A DNA stretch of 64,000 bases, from the NCBI RefSeq assembly GCF_037975245.1, contig NC_092579.1, forward strand, positions 16,890,178-16,954,177, written 5' to 3'. Shown one piece after another: positions 1 through 11,699 of this stretch. The notes under the pieces were generated by a model, which saw only the letters and a program-made list of their open reading frames with translations, made no database searches and had not been told where the DNA came from. How positions within the stretch are numbered: the stretch's first letter is position 1; every line of letters starts with the position of its first letter. This stretch comes from Apostichopus japonicus. Its lineage: Eukaryota; Echinodermata; Holothuroidea; Aspidochirotida; Stichopodidae. The position numbers and the translations under genes are program-made.

Positions 1-45
1 GGGACATATAACGGCTGGCATTGGGACAGACAGCACGTCACTGAG
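1..45 (+). other. 5' non-coding exon of the two-pass membrane protein gene (partial)
   Basis: The first 45 bases end in CTGAG followed by a consensus splice donor GTAAGT at 46-51. The next strong acceptor on this strand is TTTTACAG ending at 1006, just before the membrane-protein coding exon. I infer that this is the 3' end of an upstream untranslated exon. The transcription start lies outside the window. The link to the downstream exon rests on splice-site logic only. Confidence 0.45.
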
Positions 46-149
46 GTAAGTATATGCACTAGCATATATTTTTTTAGCTATTTTAATTATTTTTTAATTA
101 TTTAGCATTTAAGGTTTAGCCACAGTGTCGTAACTATGCAGCTTTTTCC

Positions 150-374
150 ATGGAGGAAGAATGTGCTGATGTCGATGTACTTCACGAAGATTTGTTTCGA
201 ATCAATTACTATTTCCAGAATGATGCAACCTTGGTTGTTTCGGGCAACAAGTTACTCTCTAGTCATGCCGTGTCCTCAATGGAGTTGGTTGCATGGGGGT
301 GTCACCGTTGTCTCGGCAGAGCCGTAACTAGGCTTGTACAGCCAGTGCGGCCTCCTGAGCCCTATAAGAACTAG
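150..374 (+). other. Open frame of uncertain status inside the first intron
   Basis: A 74-codon frame starts with the acidic stretch MEEECADVDVLHEDLF and follows an AG at 142-143 (CTATGCAG). The first 50 or so residues look protein-like; the tail is basic and proline-rich and does not. It could be an alternative 5' exon of the gene at 1043 or a fragment of a retrocopy. I do not recognise it. It lies in the intron between 46 and 1006. Confidence 0.2.
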
Positions 375-513
375 CGACATTTTAAGGGAAAATCATTCAT
401 CGATTCCGCGGCCCACTAGGGGAAGAAACGTAAAATTCTCTTTTGCTACCATGAACGTTTAGATGCTTAGATGTATAGACGTTTAGATATAAATATATAT
501 ATATATATATATA

Positions 514-713
514 GTTGAAATCCAGAACATATTTAAATACACTTATATTACTATATATGTACACAATTTTATATATAATTTAGCTATAAATATATATATA
601 TATATATAGTTGAAATCCAGAACATATTTAAATACATTTATATTACTATATATGTACACAATTTGAAATGCATAAACCATAATCCATAAACAAAATTTTG
701 TTTATATATAGAA

Positions 714-774
<61 letters not shown>

Positions 775-992
775 TACATATATATATAAAAATATATTTA
801 TATATATATACATATATATATATAAATATATTTATATAAATATATATATATATATATATACATATATAAATATACTTATATAAATATATATATATATATA
901 GTTGAAATCCAGAACATATTTAAATACATTTATATTACTATATATGTACACAATTTGAAATGCATAAACCATAATCCATAAACAAAATTTTG
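514..992 (+). repeat. Intronic tandem block repeat with (TA)n spacers
   Basis: A block beginning GTTGAAATCCAGAACATATT occurs three times: 514-569 (truncated), 609-700 and 901-992. The last two are 92 bp each and almost identical. The spacers are (TA)n-rich microsatellite of about 90-200 bp. The third copy ends 14 bp before the splice acceptor at 1006, so the duplication fills the 3' half of the intron. Repeated slippage or unequal exchange across the TA tracts is the likely origin. Confidence 0.8.
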
Positions 993-1042
993 ATGATCTT
1001 TTACAGCTTTGCAATAAGTTGAACTACGAGACTGGTTGAAGA

Positions 1043-1798
1043 ATGGGTGTGGGAAACCGTCGTGGAAGAGCTCGCAGGCATCGAGGGAATATGAGGGTCC
1101 ATTTGCAGAGTTTGTCCAAACAAAAGTTTTACCAGCAAATTATCGTAGCTTCAACTGTAGTCTGTTTTCTTTTCATTGCTGGGTTGGTATTTCTCTTAGT
1201 TGGCTGGCTCAATGGGGTCTTTCCTTACAAAATCTTTGGAACTGGTATGGTAGTAATGAGTTTTCTCACTACTCTTTCGCTCATTCGTACGTGGAAAATA
1301 TTCAGAGAAGTCCATGGTAATACGGCAGATGGGGTCGTCATGGCAACCACCAATCGACCAGTAAACGTTCAGACTACCATGCGGACGAGTTCTCAAGTTA
1401 CCATATCGGGAGGTACTCATATCACCGTGGTAACGAGCGCCCTACCCGTCAACATGCCTACTGATATTGCAAGTGGCACTCACGGCGCCCAATACAACGT
1501 GTTACCGTCAATAAGTGGGAACGTGACACACTACCAAACTGCACCACCTGCTTATTCTCCACAAGTGACGTCATATCCGGGTAACAACTTGGGTCAAGTC
1601 AATGCATGGAGCTCGGTAAATCCACAGTACGCTAATACTGCTAGTCCACCTTGGGGTGGAAGTACCACCTACACTACGAACAGTGCATACCAATCGAGTT
1701 ACGGATTCGAGCAAACAATATCAGCAGCTCCATCAAACACAGTAAATGCTTTGACTGGAAATAATACAACATATGGATCATCATATACATATTCATGA
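1043..1798 (+). CDS. Two-pass membrane protein with PPxY tail, function unknown
   Basis: The 251-residue frame opens with ATG at 1043. An in-frame TGA lies two codons upstream (1037-1039), which fixes this as the first possible start in the exon. The N-terminus is basic (residues 4-30). Two hydrophobic segments follow, about residues 33-55 and 64-82, with a short loop between them. The remaining 165 residues are low-complexity, rich in Thr, Ser, Asn, Gly and Tyr, with a PPAY motif near 168-171 that could bind WW-domain proteins such as NEDD4-type ligases (family knowledge, not shown here). Both termini would lie on the same side of the membrane. The exon starts after the acceptor at 1006 and carries the entire coding region. 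I do not recognise an orthologue; small two-TM proteins with tyrosine- and proline-rich tails are a broad group. Confidence 0.75.
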   Translation: MGVGNRRGRARRHRGNMRVHLQSLSKQKFYQQIIVASTVVCFLFIAGLVFLLVGWLNGVFPYKIFGTGMVVMSFLTTLSLIRTWKIFREVHGNTADGVVMATTNRPVNVQTTMRTSSQVTISGGTHITVVTSALPVNMPTDIASGTHGAQYNVLPSISGNVTHYQTAPPAYSPQVTSYPGNNLGQVNAWSSVNPQYANTASPPWGGSTTYTTNSAYQSSYGFEQTISAAPSNTVNALTGNNTTYGSSYTYS

Positions 1799-2070
1799 GG
1801 GAGAATGTGGAACCAGCCAGAAGATGGGACAATTTCCTAATGCTATTACCTCTATATACTGTCCTCCAAAATCATGCTTCAGAGCACTCCTACTGACAGT
1901 TCAAACAGTTCCTAACATTTATCATGATAAACATGATATTCATTATTGCTAAGGGCTGCTAGTACGAATGCTTTTGAAGCAGGACATGAAAGGAAAGTAT
2001 TGAAAAAGTTGTCTCAGCTGGTTAGTAGAACTACAGCTCACATAAATCAGATCCAATCCGAACATTAAAG

Positions 2071-2102
<32 letters not shown>

Positions 2103-2386
2103 GTTTGCCATACGTTATATAGATAGCACTAGTCGCAATATATTGGAACTGTGTGTGTTATATCATGGCGAACGTATAAACGACTGGCTTTCGCCCAAAA
2201 AATGTTCTTTCTCAAATCCTAATTTCATTAGTCAAAGAGCGATTCGCCACTGTTTTTGCAGAGATGCCTTCATTAGAAAATAAGTATTCAATTTAGTGAA
2301 CAGAAACGTACTGACCACTAGGGCAATCCGAGAAAGTGTTTGAGGGCCCATTGCAATATGAGTTCCACTGGCCTCCATAGCCGTCT

Positions 2387-2392
2387 AATAAA
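2387..2392 (+). promoter_or_regulatory. Candidate polyadenylation signal for the 1043-1798 gene
   Basis: A canonical AATAAA lies about 590 bp after the stop codon, following a 3' untranslated stretch that includes a short (TA)n run at 2072-2096. No earlier perfect hexamer was noticed on this strand. Placement is by motif only. Confidence 0.35.
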
Positions 2393-2399
2393 ATCTTAT

Positions 2400-4795
2400 A
2401 TTAAGTAAACTTGCTTTAAAATTTTGTTTCTTTTCTGTCGGCCTTATCCATGTTAGCTGGGTTGTATTAAAGAGTGGGCTAAATCTCGACACTTTTGTTG
2501 TGATGAGGGGCGTCGAGGACCACTTCACTTTTTTGTTTTCCTGGCTATCGCGCATATGGAGGGGATACGATGAGCGATTTTTGCGCGAGGGTCCTGATTC
2601 CCCCCCCCCCCCCCCACACACACACAAACACTCACACTGTCAGTCTGTTCCTGGTAATAAGGTTTTGACTTATGGTTAACAAAATGTCTGGAAGGTATGA
2701 AATTAGGACGAACTCGGCTACGTTAATACAGGCTGGGTGGTATTCCAGGGAATGGACGACTCAAGCCAGAAAAAAAAAACTGCTCGTAAGGGATATTTCG
2801 TTGGCTGAGGTTCAAGCTTTTGTTGAAATTGCTGAGAATTTTCTGTACTTTAATGTCCAAACCACATCCTTATATACTAGTTTATATCGTGGAGATATTT
2901 TTTTTCTTTTAAAAAGGCATCTGGCAACAAGCGAGTTAGTGATATCATCATGACAACTTTAAGGAGAAAATATTATTGTTTTCGCTTAAAAGTCTAGAAA
3001 TCATATATCTATGGAGGAAAATAATGTTTTCACAAACAAGGACAAAATTCTCAATACAGAAAGCATTGCAATATACTAACCACCATACCAATATGTATCA
3101 CATTTAAAGCATAAATCAATAATGATATCAATACAGGTAACGAAGTAAGACTTTTGGAGAAGGATTTCATCTGATAAAGTAGTAAATTTATTTAAACCAT
3201 CATTTGTATTACTTTTGATAGATTGTGCGCCGTTAAAAGTCACTGCTATTATAGTCTAGTGTGTGACTTTACTTTCATTTGTGAGAAAGTGCTCTCAAAA
3301 TATCAGTGGCTCATTTATTTAAGTGGTTGAAACACTTAGTCTAGTACACAGATCATAATATCAGTTCCTCAGATGCAACACAAACCTCAATAGGAAAACA
3401 CATAAGACTTTTATGACCTCAAATAATATGTTTACAATTCATGAAAAATTGTCAGTGATAAAATTAATGGTGTTAAATCATATTCCTGCAGGAGCGTTAT
3501 GTCAAACAAATATTAATGTAAAACAAATTTTTATGAAGTCAGCTATATATCACTTGGCAATCTCTTTTCAGTTAACTAATTTCCATATTTGCAGATTAAT
3601 TTCGGTATTCCAGATCACAGTATTTGAGAGAAAATTACTAAGACAAAGAAACACGAAACCCTTAATTAAGCATCCGAAAGTATCAAGCTTGCATGCACTA
3701 ACCAAACATTATCACGTAGACTCCAATTATTGTTTGACTGTATGAAATTTTAATTCCGTGGTTTGTACTCGCTGTATTATGGACACGTTATAAGCTGATG
3801 TCGATTGTTTTAAGCTGTTTCTGTAGATAGCAGTTTTCAACAACTTGGTTAATTGTTCAGTTAATATGGTTATCAATTTGCAACTAAATGACAACTTCCT
3901 TAATTTAATGAGTGATTAAATGACAAAATGATTTTTTTTTTATCAAATGTCATCGATATAACAATTTGTAGGAAATTGATAAATTTGATATTTTAATCAA
4001 TCTCGTCATTTAATCACGCTCGCATCAGAATGTCAACATTTTACAGAAAAATGATGACAATTTTCAGAAACAGATGTTAATAATTTGACGGCACCTTAAG
4101 GTTTCCATAGTGTTTTTAGCATACATTAATTTATTTTGGTTGACCATTCCATCAATATTTGTCAATTTAACGAATCATTCAAAGTCGTTGTGGACATTTC
4201 ACTTACTCTTACTTATTAGTGAAATATTGACAGTGTGTTATCAGTTGCCATAGTAACCAATATACCTATATATAAATATATAGGTCATATAGCACAATTA
4301 TTAAAACTGTATACACAGCGAAATGTAGGTAAACAAAGTTGCGTTTGAAGGACGTTGGATCGATATTAAGCGCGTTATTTAGGTACAGTTGTATGAGCGG
4401 CTGATATCAGTATTCATCCCATTGGATCAGTCGTTTGGTAGTTTGGTTTTCGTGCCCAGGTTCTTTCCTGGGTGACTTTTTCTTAAAAAGTATCTCATTG
4501 GTTAGTATTTGTTGAACGGTTCAACAACATGGATCGGGATGAGGTATCTTAATAAAGTTTATTTCACGAGAGGAAACCTAACCAAATTGTAAGAAATTAA
4601 TATTTCGAAATGTTGAGGTTTTATGAGAGGATTCATCTTCTTCGATAGTAATTGATCTGATGGACTTAAACTTCAACAGTTGGAAATATTAATTCGCGGG
4701 TAAGTGGTTTTCGGATAAATCTCTTTTAGTTCAGGCCGTATATTCTCAACCCATCGGTGTGTATATAAACCCATAGGTGTAGCCTACGTAGTACC
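2400..4795. other. Intergenic stretch without recognised gene
   Basis: AT-rich sequence with a poly-C/(CA)n tract at about 2600-2627. Open frames at 2672-2953 and 3413-3745 have no recognisable domains and no splice context. Sequence around 3840-4100 is rich in short ATTTAAT-type repeats. No gene can be supported. Confidence 0.6.
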
Positions 4796-4803
4796 CTATA
4801 GGC

Positions 4804-5174
4804 CAGGGTTGTCCAACCTTCGGCCCGCGGGCCACAGTCCGGCCCGCCGCAGGGTTGCGTCCGGCCCGCCAGAAATGCTGTACGGTGCAAAATTTTAGTG
4901 AGCAGAATTATTGATAACAATTTGAAGCTATATAATCAATCATTCGAACCTTCTGGGTCCAAAAAAAACTGCATACAGGTCAGTTTGTGTGACACTCTCA
5001 GCGGAGGGGAGGGGGGGGGCGGCTGGACTTTATTCATCTGTTTTATCAGGAAGGAAGTGCTCACATTTTGTTGCCTTGGGCTTCGGGCAAAAAAATCGAG
5101 CGTATGGTTCATGCGGCCCCCTCCATCATAATTATTCCATGTGGCCCTCCTCTGCAAAAGGTTGGACAACCCTG
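4804..5174. mobile_element. hAT-type non-autonomous DNA transposon (371 bp)
   Basis: The ends form a 17-bp perfect terminal inverted repeat, CAGGGTTGTCCAACCTT, at 4804-4820 and 5158-5174. They are flanked by the 8-bp target duplication CTATAGGC at 4796-4803 and 5175-5182. Eight-base duplications and CAGGG termini are hallmarks of the hAT superfamily. The body is rich in GGCCCGC near the left end and carries no transposase, so mobility would have depended on an enzyme in trans. Both target duplication copies are identical, suggesting a relatively young insertion. Confidence 0.93.
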
Positions 5175-5182
5175 CTATAGGC

Positions 5183-6260
5183 TATATAGATAGATTTGTT
5201 CGTTCGTTAGTGGTCATGCGGGGATCCATGAGTGGGGATCCGGGGTAAGGTGTATAGGGGTATTCACCCCTATTTTCAACCTCACACACACACAAATAAA
5301 TTAAAGCAGTTATGAGCTCAGCGTACGCTGTGTGTAGACTTTAATTACAGACCTAATGTATAGTTTAAGGTTTCCTCAAAAACGCACCATTGACGTCAGT
5401 TCTACACTGCTTGGAGGGGGGGGGGGGTGGTAGATTGGGGATGGGATCCGCTACAGGTGTTCCTTTCTAGATGATGTCATAACGTAAGCACAATGTCCCT
5501 GAATCTGTCTAACTAACATAGGCCTAAAGCAGATACATATTTTATCCACAGGCTTTCATTATATGTTAGGCTAAGTGAATATATGGGTTTAAATTTTCAT
5601 AGATTTGATTCCTTTTGACTGCATGTTTATCTATTTTATGGGCCAAATTGACTTTTATACTTAAGACCTATATACCAATGATTTTTGTCAAAGAGTAAAT
5701 GCGGTTAGTATAAGCAAGCAAAATGATTCCATATGATTCCTAAAGTACTTCTTTGCCCAGAAAGTACCTTACCATAACAAAATATGTATAACAAATTGTA
5801 ATACTTTTCTTAACATTCTTTCACAGAATTTAACTCCATTTGTAAGAGGAGATTTAGAAAAGTCGTTATTTTGGCCGAACTTTAAAGGCATTGAAGACTC
5901 GCCCCAAACCGCGTGCAGACCTCTCAAAAAAGTTAACTTTCCGTTGCTTGCAAGTGAAGCATTTTTGTTGTCGCTACAAAATGCAGACAGTATAATTGAA
6001 CGTGATACCTTGTTATCTTTTATCTGGACATGAGATTTCCATCGCTGCTATGTACACTGTGTTGTGGGTATCGACCGTAGCTGCACGTATTGACTGTACA
6101 CTAGTGTCTAATTACCGACGGTAGCAAGCTGTGTGTGTATTTTCTGGGATCGATGGTGGTGTCTATCACTTCTGTTACACCTCATTCGAAACTAGGTCAG
6201 ATTAACGGCATCAGACGTTTCTTTGTGCGCGAGTCTTCACTCCCTTAAAAAAAAATATTA
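5183..6260. other. Stretch without recognised gene
   Basis: Contains a poly-G run near 5416-5428 and short (CA)n near 5283. No open frame of substance and no repeat boundary was found before the duplicated block that begins near 6260. Confidence 0.5.
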
Positions 6261-6938
6261 ATTTTCAAATTTGGACCAAACTTCAAAATTCTCACATTTC
6301 AGTCTCGATACACATATAATGAATACTAACAGATTTCAGAAACACGTTTCTCTCACATCAAAGGTAAACATTCTACTTTATCGCATCCAAAACAATTCAT
6401 CTTGAGTTAGTATTTGATATTAAATAATATATTCAAATATTCAAATGTTTAGAATAAAATCATCAAAGGCACATTTCTCTTTCGTTTGAAGTGAAATTCT
6501 AATAGAATTTTGCATCCAAATATAATTTATGAGGTTATGACATCCCATGCACCGCACAAACCAAAGTGTTTATATTACATGTTTAAATTTAAAAACAGGT
6601 TATATCTCCTTGATGATTTCACACTGAAGAAATGAACACAAACACGACTCCAAGTGTCCTTCTGTGTATCAATGAAGTGTATACATAATATTCCATAACA
6701 CCAAAGGTATGTCTCTTTCTATACATTAAGGAAGTTTAGACATAACAAGCTACAATACACATGTTCTGTGACAATCACTTTAAATTTTTGCAACGATAGT
6801 TTGGAGTTTAAATACCATACTATACCAAAGTTCCTTCTCTTTAATGAAGTTTAGACACAATAAGCTAGTATACACAAGTCACTTGAATACAAAGGTATTC
6901 TAGAGTTAATATACAATAATATCAAAGTTCATGCACTT

Positions 6939-7853
6939 CAATTCAATTTCAATTCATAAGACTTTATTTCAATCTCTCGCATTAAAGTAGGCAATTATGA
7001 CAATAGACGTGGGTAAATGTACAAGAGAACAAGAGATTGAGGAGTGCAAACAAGAAGTTCTGCAGAGCTTGTTTACGTTGACACCCCTTTACAAATAAAA
7101 CATAGAAAGAAAGCTTAAGTATACTGAGAAAACAGAACAAAGATGGCAAAGAAAGGAAAATACAAAATCAATGATAGTTTGATATAAGATACTCTTTAAG
7201 ACGTTTTTTGAAGGTGTTCAAAGTTTTACAACCAGTAATAGTAGTAGGGAGGGAATTCCAAAGTTTTACGCCGACGTAACGATTACCAAGTTGTACAGAC
7301 CTAAGTCTAAAGTAAGGAACAGTCAATTGATTTGGCGCACGGTTAGGACAAGGATCGTTACGTAACTGGAAATAGTTGCGAAAAGTCGACGGAGCATTAT
7401 CATGTAACCAATTGAAAATAAAAATACCAACATAGTAACGATTTATATCATAGATACTTAGAGCGTTAAGAGTAGTAAACAATGGTGCTGTATGCTGGAG
7501 GTAATCCACATTACAAATATAACGAATGGCTCTCTTTTGAAGTAAATAAAGGGGTTGAATTCTAGAGGCATGGGTATACTGCCCCAAATAACATTACAAT
7601 ATGTAAGATAGGGAAGTATGAGTGTATTATACAAAGTGACCAATGTGCTTCTGGGAAGGATTTGGCGAAGTCTATTAAGAACTCCAGCGCCTTTAGACAC
7701 TTTCATACAAATATTCTGAATATGATTATTCCAAGAAAGATGATTATCTATATAAACACCAAGAAATTTAGTAGTCTTAGACAGCATAACATCAACACCG
7801 CAAAGTCTGATACTATTTATGTTAGGATTTAAGTGCTTTGAAGGTGTACTAAA
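6939..7853 (-). mobile_element. 5'-truncated non-LTR retrotransposon (LINE), reverse transcriptase C-terminus
   Basis: Read on the minus strand, this encodes the end of a non-LTR reverse transcriptase (LGVYID..LSWNNHI, then LPYLTYCNVIWG) and the usual C-terminal region with VKLWNSLP. It ends in a 3' tail of (ATTGAA)-like repeats at 6939-6970. The frame breaks near 7588, where two frames must be combined. Comparison with arm B, which lacks the element, defines the site: flanks GCACTT (ending at 6938) and ACACTT (ending near 7858) look like a short target duplication. The element therefore inserted after the segmental duplication. Confidence 0.85.
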
Positions 7854-8662
7854 CACTTTATATACATTAAGGAAGTTTTGACATAATAAGCTAGTATATA
7901 CAAGTTCTGTCGCAGTCAATTTTATACAAAGGTATTCTAGAGTTAATATACCATAATACCAAAGTATGTCTCTATCTTTACATTAATGTAGTTTAGAAGT
8001 AATAATATCCCACACTGAAAGTCTGTCTCTTTCTGTATATAAAAGTATACTTTGGATATCACAAAATTGGTTGTCGTTGCAATACTTAAGAAAATACTTC
8101 TTAGGTGTAGGCTACGTGTCGACTGTATATCATGTTCGTGTTAGCACAAAATTATTGTGGTATTAATATTATTGTTATTTACTATTATTATTACTGGGGG
8201 AGATTTCAAGAAGAAAACAAACAAACAACAATGAAATAAGCCAATGATGGTTTCTAATCACCTGTTTGCATCAATGAATGATAGGACGAAAATTCAAGTG
8301 TCCATATACCAACTAATGGATATCATATATGTAAATACCTTTCTGCAAACTCATTTAGTGGCACTATATACTCCCATGTTATGTTTCAGCTTTTTCGCTT
8401 TTCTTGCCCTGTTAAGCAGTGAGTAACCTGCTAACGATAAACATGTGTATCTAATTTTTAGACCATTTTCCTTCTACAAAGTTAAGTCAAGCATATTAAA
8501 AACATTATTGAAGCATACACTCCATACTATGAGATATATGTTACCATTGTGGTTGTTTGTAAATTACCGAGTGATGCAAATTTTAGTCCAATACGAAAAA
8601 TATGTCTGTATTCATACCGTATAGCGCATATGATGATACAAACTCAGACAAAATATGAGATA

Positions 8663-8772
<110 letters not shown>

Positions 8773-9007
8773 ATTATTATAATGACTGTCTGTCATCCAG
8801 AATTCATCACTGATATGGTTCATACAAATTACCAACAGAATATACGTAGTCATATTTTAAGTTTGACTTCTGAATTCATAATTACTCGTGCAATTGTTAC
8901 ATTATGATTCTCCATTTGGTCGGTGAGTATGTTACCAAGAGAATTTAGCAACCTGCACACAAAATGCACGACCTTTGACATCCACTACCGTAGACATTCT
9001 AGCCAGA

Positions 9008-9359
9008 CTACAACGAAGTACTTCCGGGTTGTTCCACCACCCGTTTCTTCTTTATACTACTCCAGATGAAAGAGGGCTGAGGGACATCTTGGCGTTTTAT
9101 GAGGGCGGTAAACACTTCACGAAACACAGGATGCTTAAAACCGTATATGATCGGATTGATGATGCTGTTCACAACGGCGATAGTTTGTGTGTATTCCTCA
9201 ATTGCACATTCCTGTAATATCGAACACACGGTGAGCGGTGTAAAACACACCACGAGAGCAATGAATATGATAAACATATTCTTAGTGACTTGAATCTGTA
9301 CGGGCGTGATGAACGACTGCGCTTGCGTCTTCTTGTCGTTCTTTGTTTCAATATCCAAA
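9008..9359 (-). CDS. Class A GPCR, copy A, exon 2 (TM6-TM7 and tail)
   Basis: This is the last exon of the intact receptor. The acceptor AG lies at 9360-9361 (minus strand) and the exon enters in phase 2. It matches the donor at the end of exon 1, giving 725 + 352 = 1077 coding nucleotides, or 358 residues plus stop. It holds TM6 with CFTP in place of the usual CWxP, TM7 with the conserved NPIIY motif, and a short cytoplasmic tail with no obvious palmitoylation cysteine. The stop is TAG at 9008-9010. The intron to exon 1 is about 960 bp and holds GTCAGTCGGT-type short repeats near 10010-10180. Confidence 0.85.
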
Positions 9360-10318
9360 CTTTTAACATAAAAACGAAAAGAAATTATAAAGAAATTAAA
9401 TTGATGTGAAAATATAACATATATTTACAACGTGAATTTCTTGAAATTGCAAAATTGATTAAGTAATACAAATTATGTCAAAATATCTAAACAAAGTTTC
9501 ATTTCAAAATGTACACATGTACATGCAGCCATACGTCTGTATATGACTGCAGGAAGAATAATATTCAGTATAATATTAAAATATAATTTGCTATGTAACG
9601 ATATTAACAGCTAATTGCACCAGTTCGAAATTTAGCCTATATTTAGCCCATGTAGGATCAGTTGAGAGAGATCAATTCATATTTTTACAGCTGTCATGCA
9701 GCAGCGCACGACACTTTTGTATCAAATCAAATTGCTTGCTTTATTATTGTCCCAAGAACACTTAGAATTTAATAGTGAACCCAAACGGCTTATAACGAAT
9801 CGCTTTTGTAGGATTACTTATACGTACTTTATTTGTAAATAGTTATAGTCATAGACATATACTTGGCGGACTAATAATGTACACCTAAATACCTCAACTA
9901 TTTATGTTTCCTAATAATATGGCCCAGTCTATCGATTTATCTGTCTGCTGTTCAATAGATTTGTAGATATGTCGGTCGGTTGTTCTTTTGATATAGTTAG
10001 TCTGTTTGTCAGTCAGTCTGCTGAGTTGGTGGGTCTATCATTCTTCTTTGCGTTTTTGATCGATAATTTAGGCAATCAATCAATCGTTCAAGTTTTCAAT
10101 AGTCGCCAGGCCGCTCTGTCGGTCAAACAGTCGTTAAGTCGTTGAGTCAGTCGGTCAGTTGTTGAGTCAGTCGGTTTTGTAGTCGCTAGCCAGCTTGGTC
10201 GATCACTTTCATCCTTTCAACCATACAGTTTTTCGATCGATTGGTCCATCGTTGGTCGAAGGATCCGTCGGATGTCTGTGGATCGTGCGATTGTCTACCA
10301 ACTTTTTTCATTATTTAC

Positions 10319-11043
10319 CTGTTACTGGTTGTGTTCAATCTACCAGGAGTTGTTCCTTGAGTCCGTTGAGCATATCCGTGTGCCTTCATTCTTCGGTTGT
10401 GAGCAAAGAGGCGGATGAAGGTACCCACGTAACAAACGACAATGGTGAGGAGTGGGAGAGGATAGAACACTGCAACCACCAGAAGAGCATACAGCTTTGT
10501 CGAGGGATGCTCAGGAACAGAGATGCATGTGTGTTCATCTCGAGCGAAACCAAATTTACCGAAGTCAAATACGTAAGGTGGTAAAATCACCACAGAAGCT
10601 GATATGACCCACAACAGCGTTATCCACAAAATATTCATCTTTGCACGAAATAGCGCTGGATATATTCTATATGGGCTTGCAATGAGCGTGTAACGGTTAA
10701 TGGCGATGACCGTTATTGTTAGAATGCTGCAACCAACTGAAGTAGTAGCGATAGGCGTTACAATCTGACAAACAGTTTCCAATCGAGGCGTATAATAGTT
10801 GATCCACTTCACAACAACATATATCGGTTGTGTCAAGCTTGCTAAGACATCAGTCACAGCAAGGCTTACGATGAATGCATTGGTTGACGTCTGAAGCCTT
10901 TTGGAAGATATAACTGCTAGAATAACCAGACCGTTACCGATGATTCCAACGAAAAAGAACACACCATTCGCTACGCCTGTGATCCTAGCGTTAGTGTTTG
11001 GTGTAATGTAGTTACTTTCGTTCATGCTATGGTAGCTATCCAT
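10319..11043 (-). CDS. Class A (rhodopsin-like) GPCR, copy A, exon 1 (TM1-TM5)
   Basis: A G-protein-coupled receptor of the plasma membrane; ligand unknown. The start is taken at the ATG of MDSYHSMNESNY (11041-11043), because an earlier in-frame ATG would add an unlikely 36-residue leader. An N-linked glycosylation site (NES) lies near the N-terminus. Visible signatures are TM1 with IIGNGLVILAV, TM2 with SLAVTD, TM3 with the conserved cysteine in ETVCQIV and an NRY motif replacing DRY, TM4, and TM5 with a YPLPLL segment. Exon 1 ends at 10319 with donor GTAAAT in phase 2. NRY and NPIIY together resemble the melatonin/moody-like receptor group (family impression only). A nearly identical but broken copy lies at 20803-21523. 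Confidence 0.87.
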
Positions 11044-11699
11044 CCTATTCAACAGGTTGAACTGCCGTAAAAAATGATATGATAGGGTTAATGGTAAATG
11101 TTGGAAATCCCAACACACAAGTAAACATAAATCACTGCGAAGAGAAGTCAAACTTCGTTGTTAAATAAAAAAAAGTTGGCCATAAAACTCATTGAAAATA
11201 GGCCTAAGAATTATTTGAATAGAAATATGACGGAGAAAACTGTACGTAAAAATGAATAATGCGAGCATTATCTGAGTCCAAATGATGATGGATTCCGATT
11301 CAGGAATTTGAATAACGTCGTTCCGTGTATACCTCTGCGTAGTACACTGTGTATCCGAAAGTATGAAAAGTCGATGGCGATGAAATGAATAAAACTAAAT
11401 ACGTCTGAAAAGTATGAAATACTTGAAAGTGTGGCTTATCGATTTAACGGGTAATTTAACGGGTAAATGGATCTTTTCTGTACGCCAACACTTACAAAGG
11501 TGGTCACGGAATGATCTGACGTGAAGTTCTGAATATGTTGTTATGAAACGTACGACATATAATAAAAGTCTATTTACTGTTTTGGGAAAAATCTCAAGGT
11601 AACTTCCTCATTAAGTGACACAAAAGGTAGACGTAAATTTAAGTACAATACAATGCTTTAATTGCAAACACAGCACAATACAATGCAATAAAGTACAAC

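Noticed and set aside
698-883. Tyr/Ile repeat open frames (also near 8665, 31427-31788 and 49068-49383)
   Set aside because: They are translations of (TA)n microsatellites in all frames and both strands; no coding support.
2672-2953. 93-codon plus-strand frame
   Set aside because: No recognisable domain, A-rich, and no splice or promoter context.
10195-10584. 129-codon plus-strand frame conserved at 20682-21071
   Set aside because: Antisense shadow of GPCR exon 1; its conservation follows from the duplicated receptor exon.
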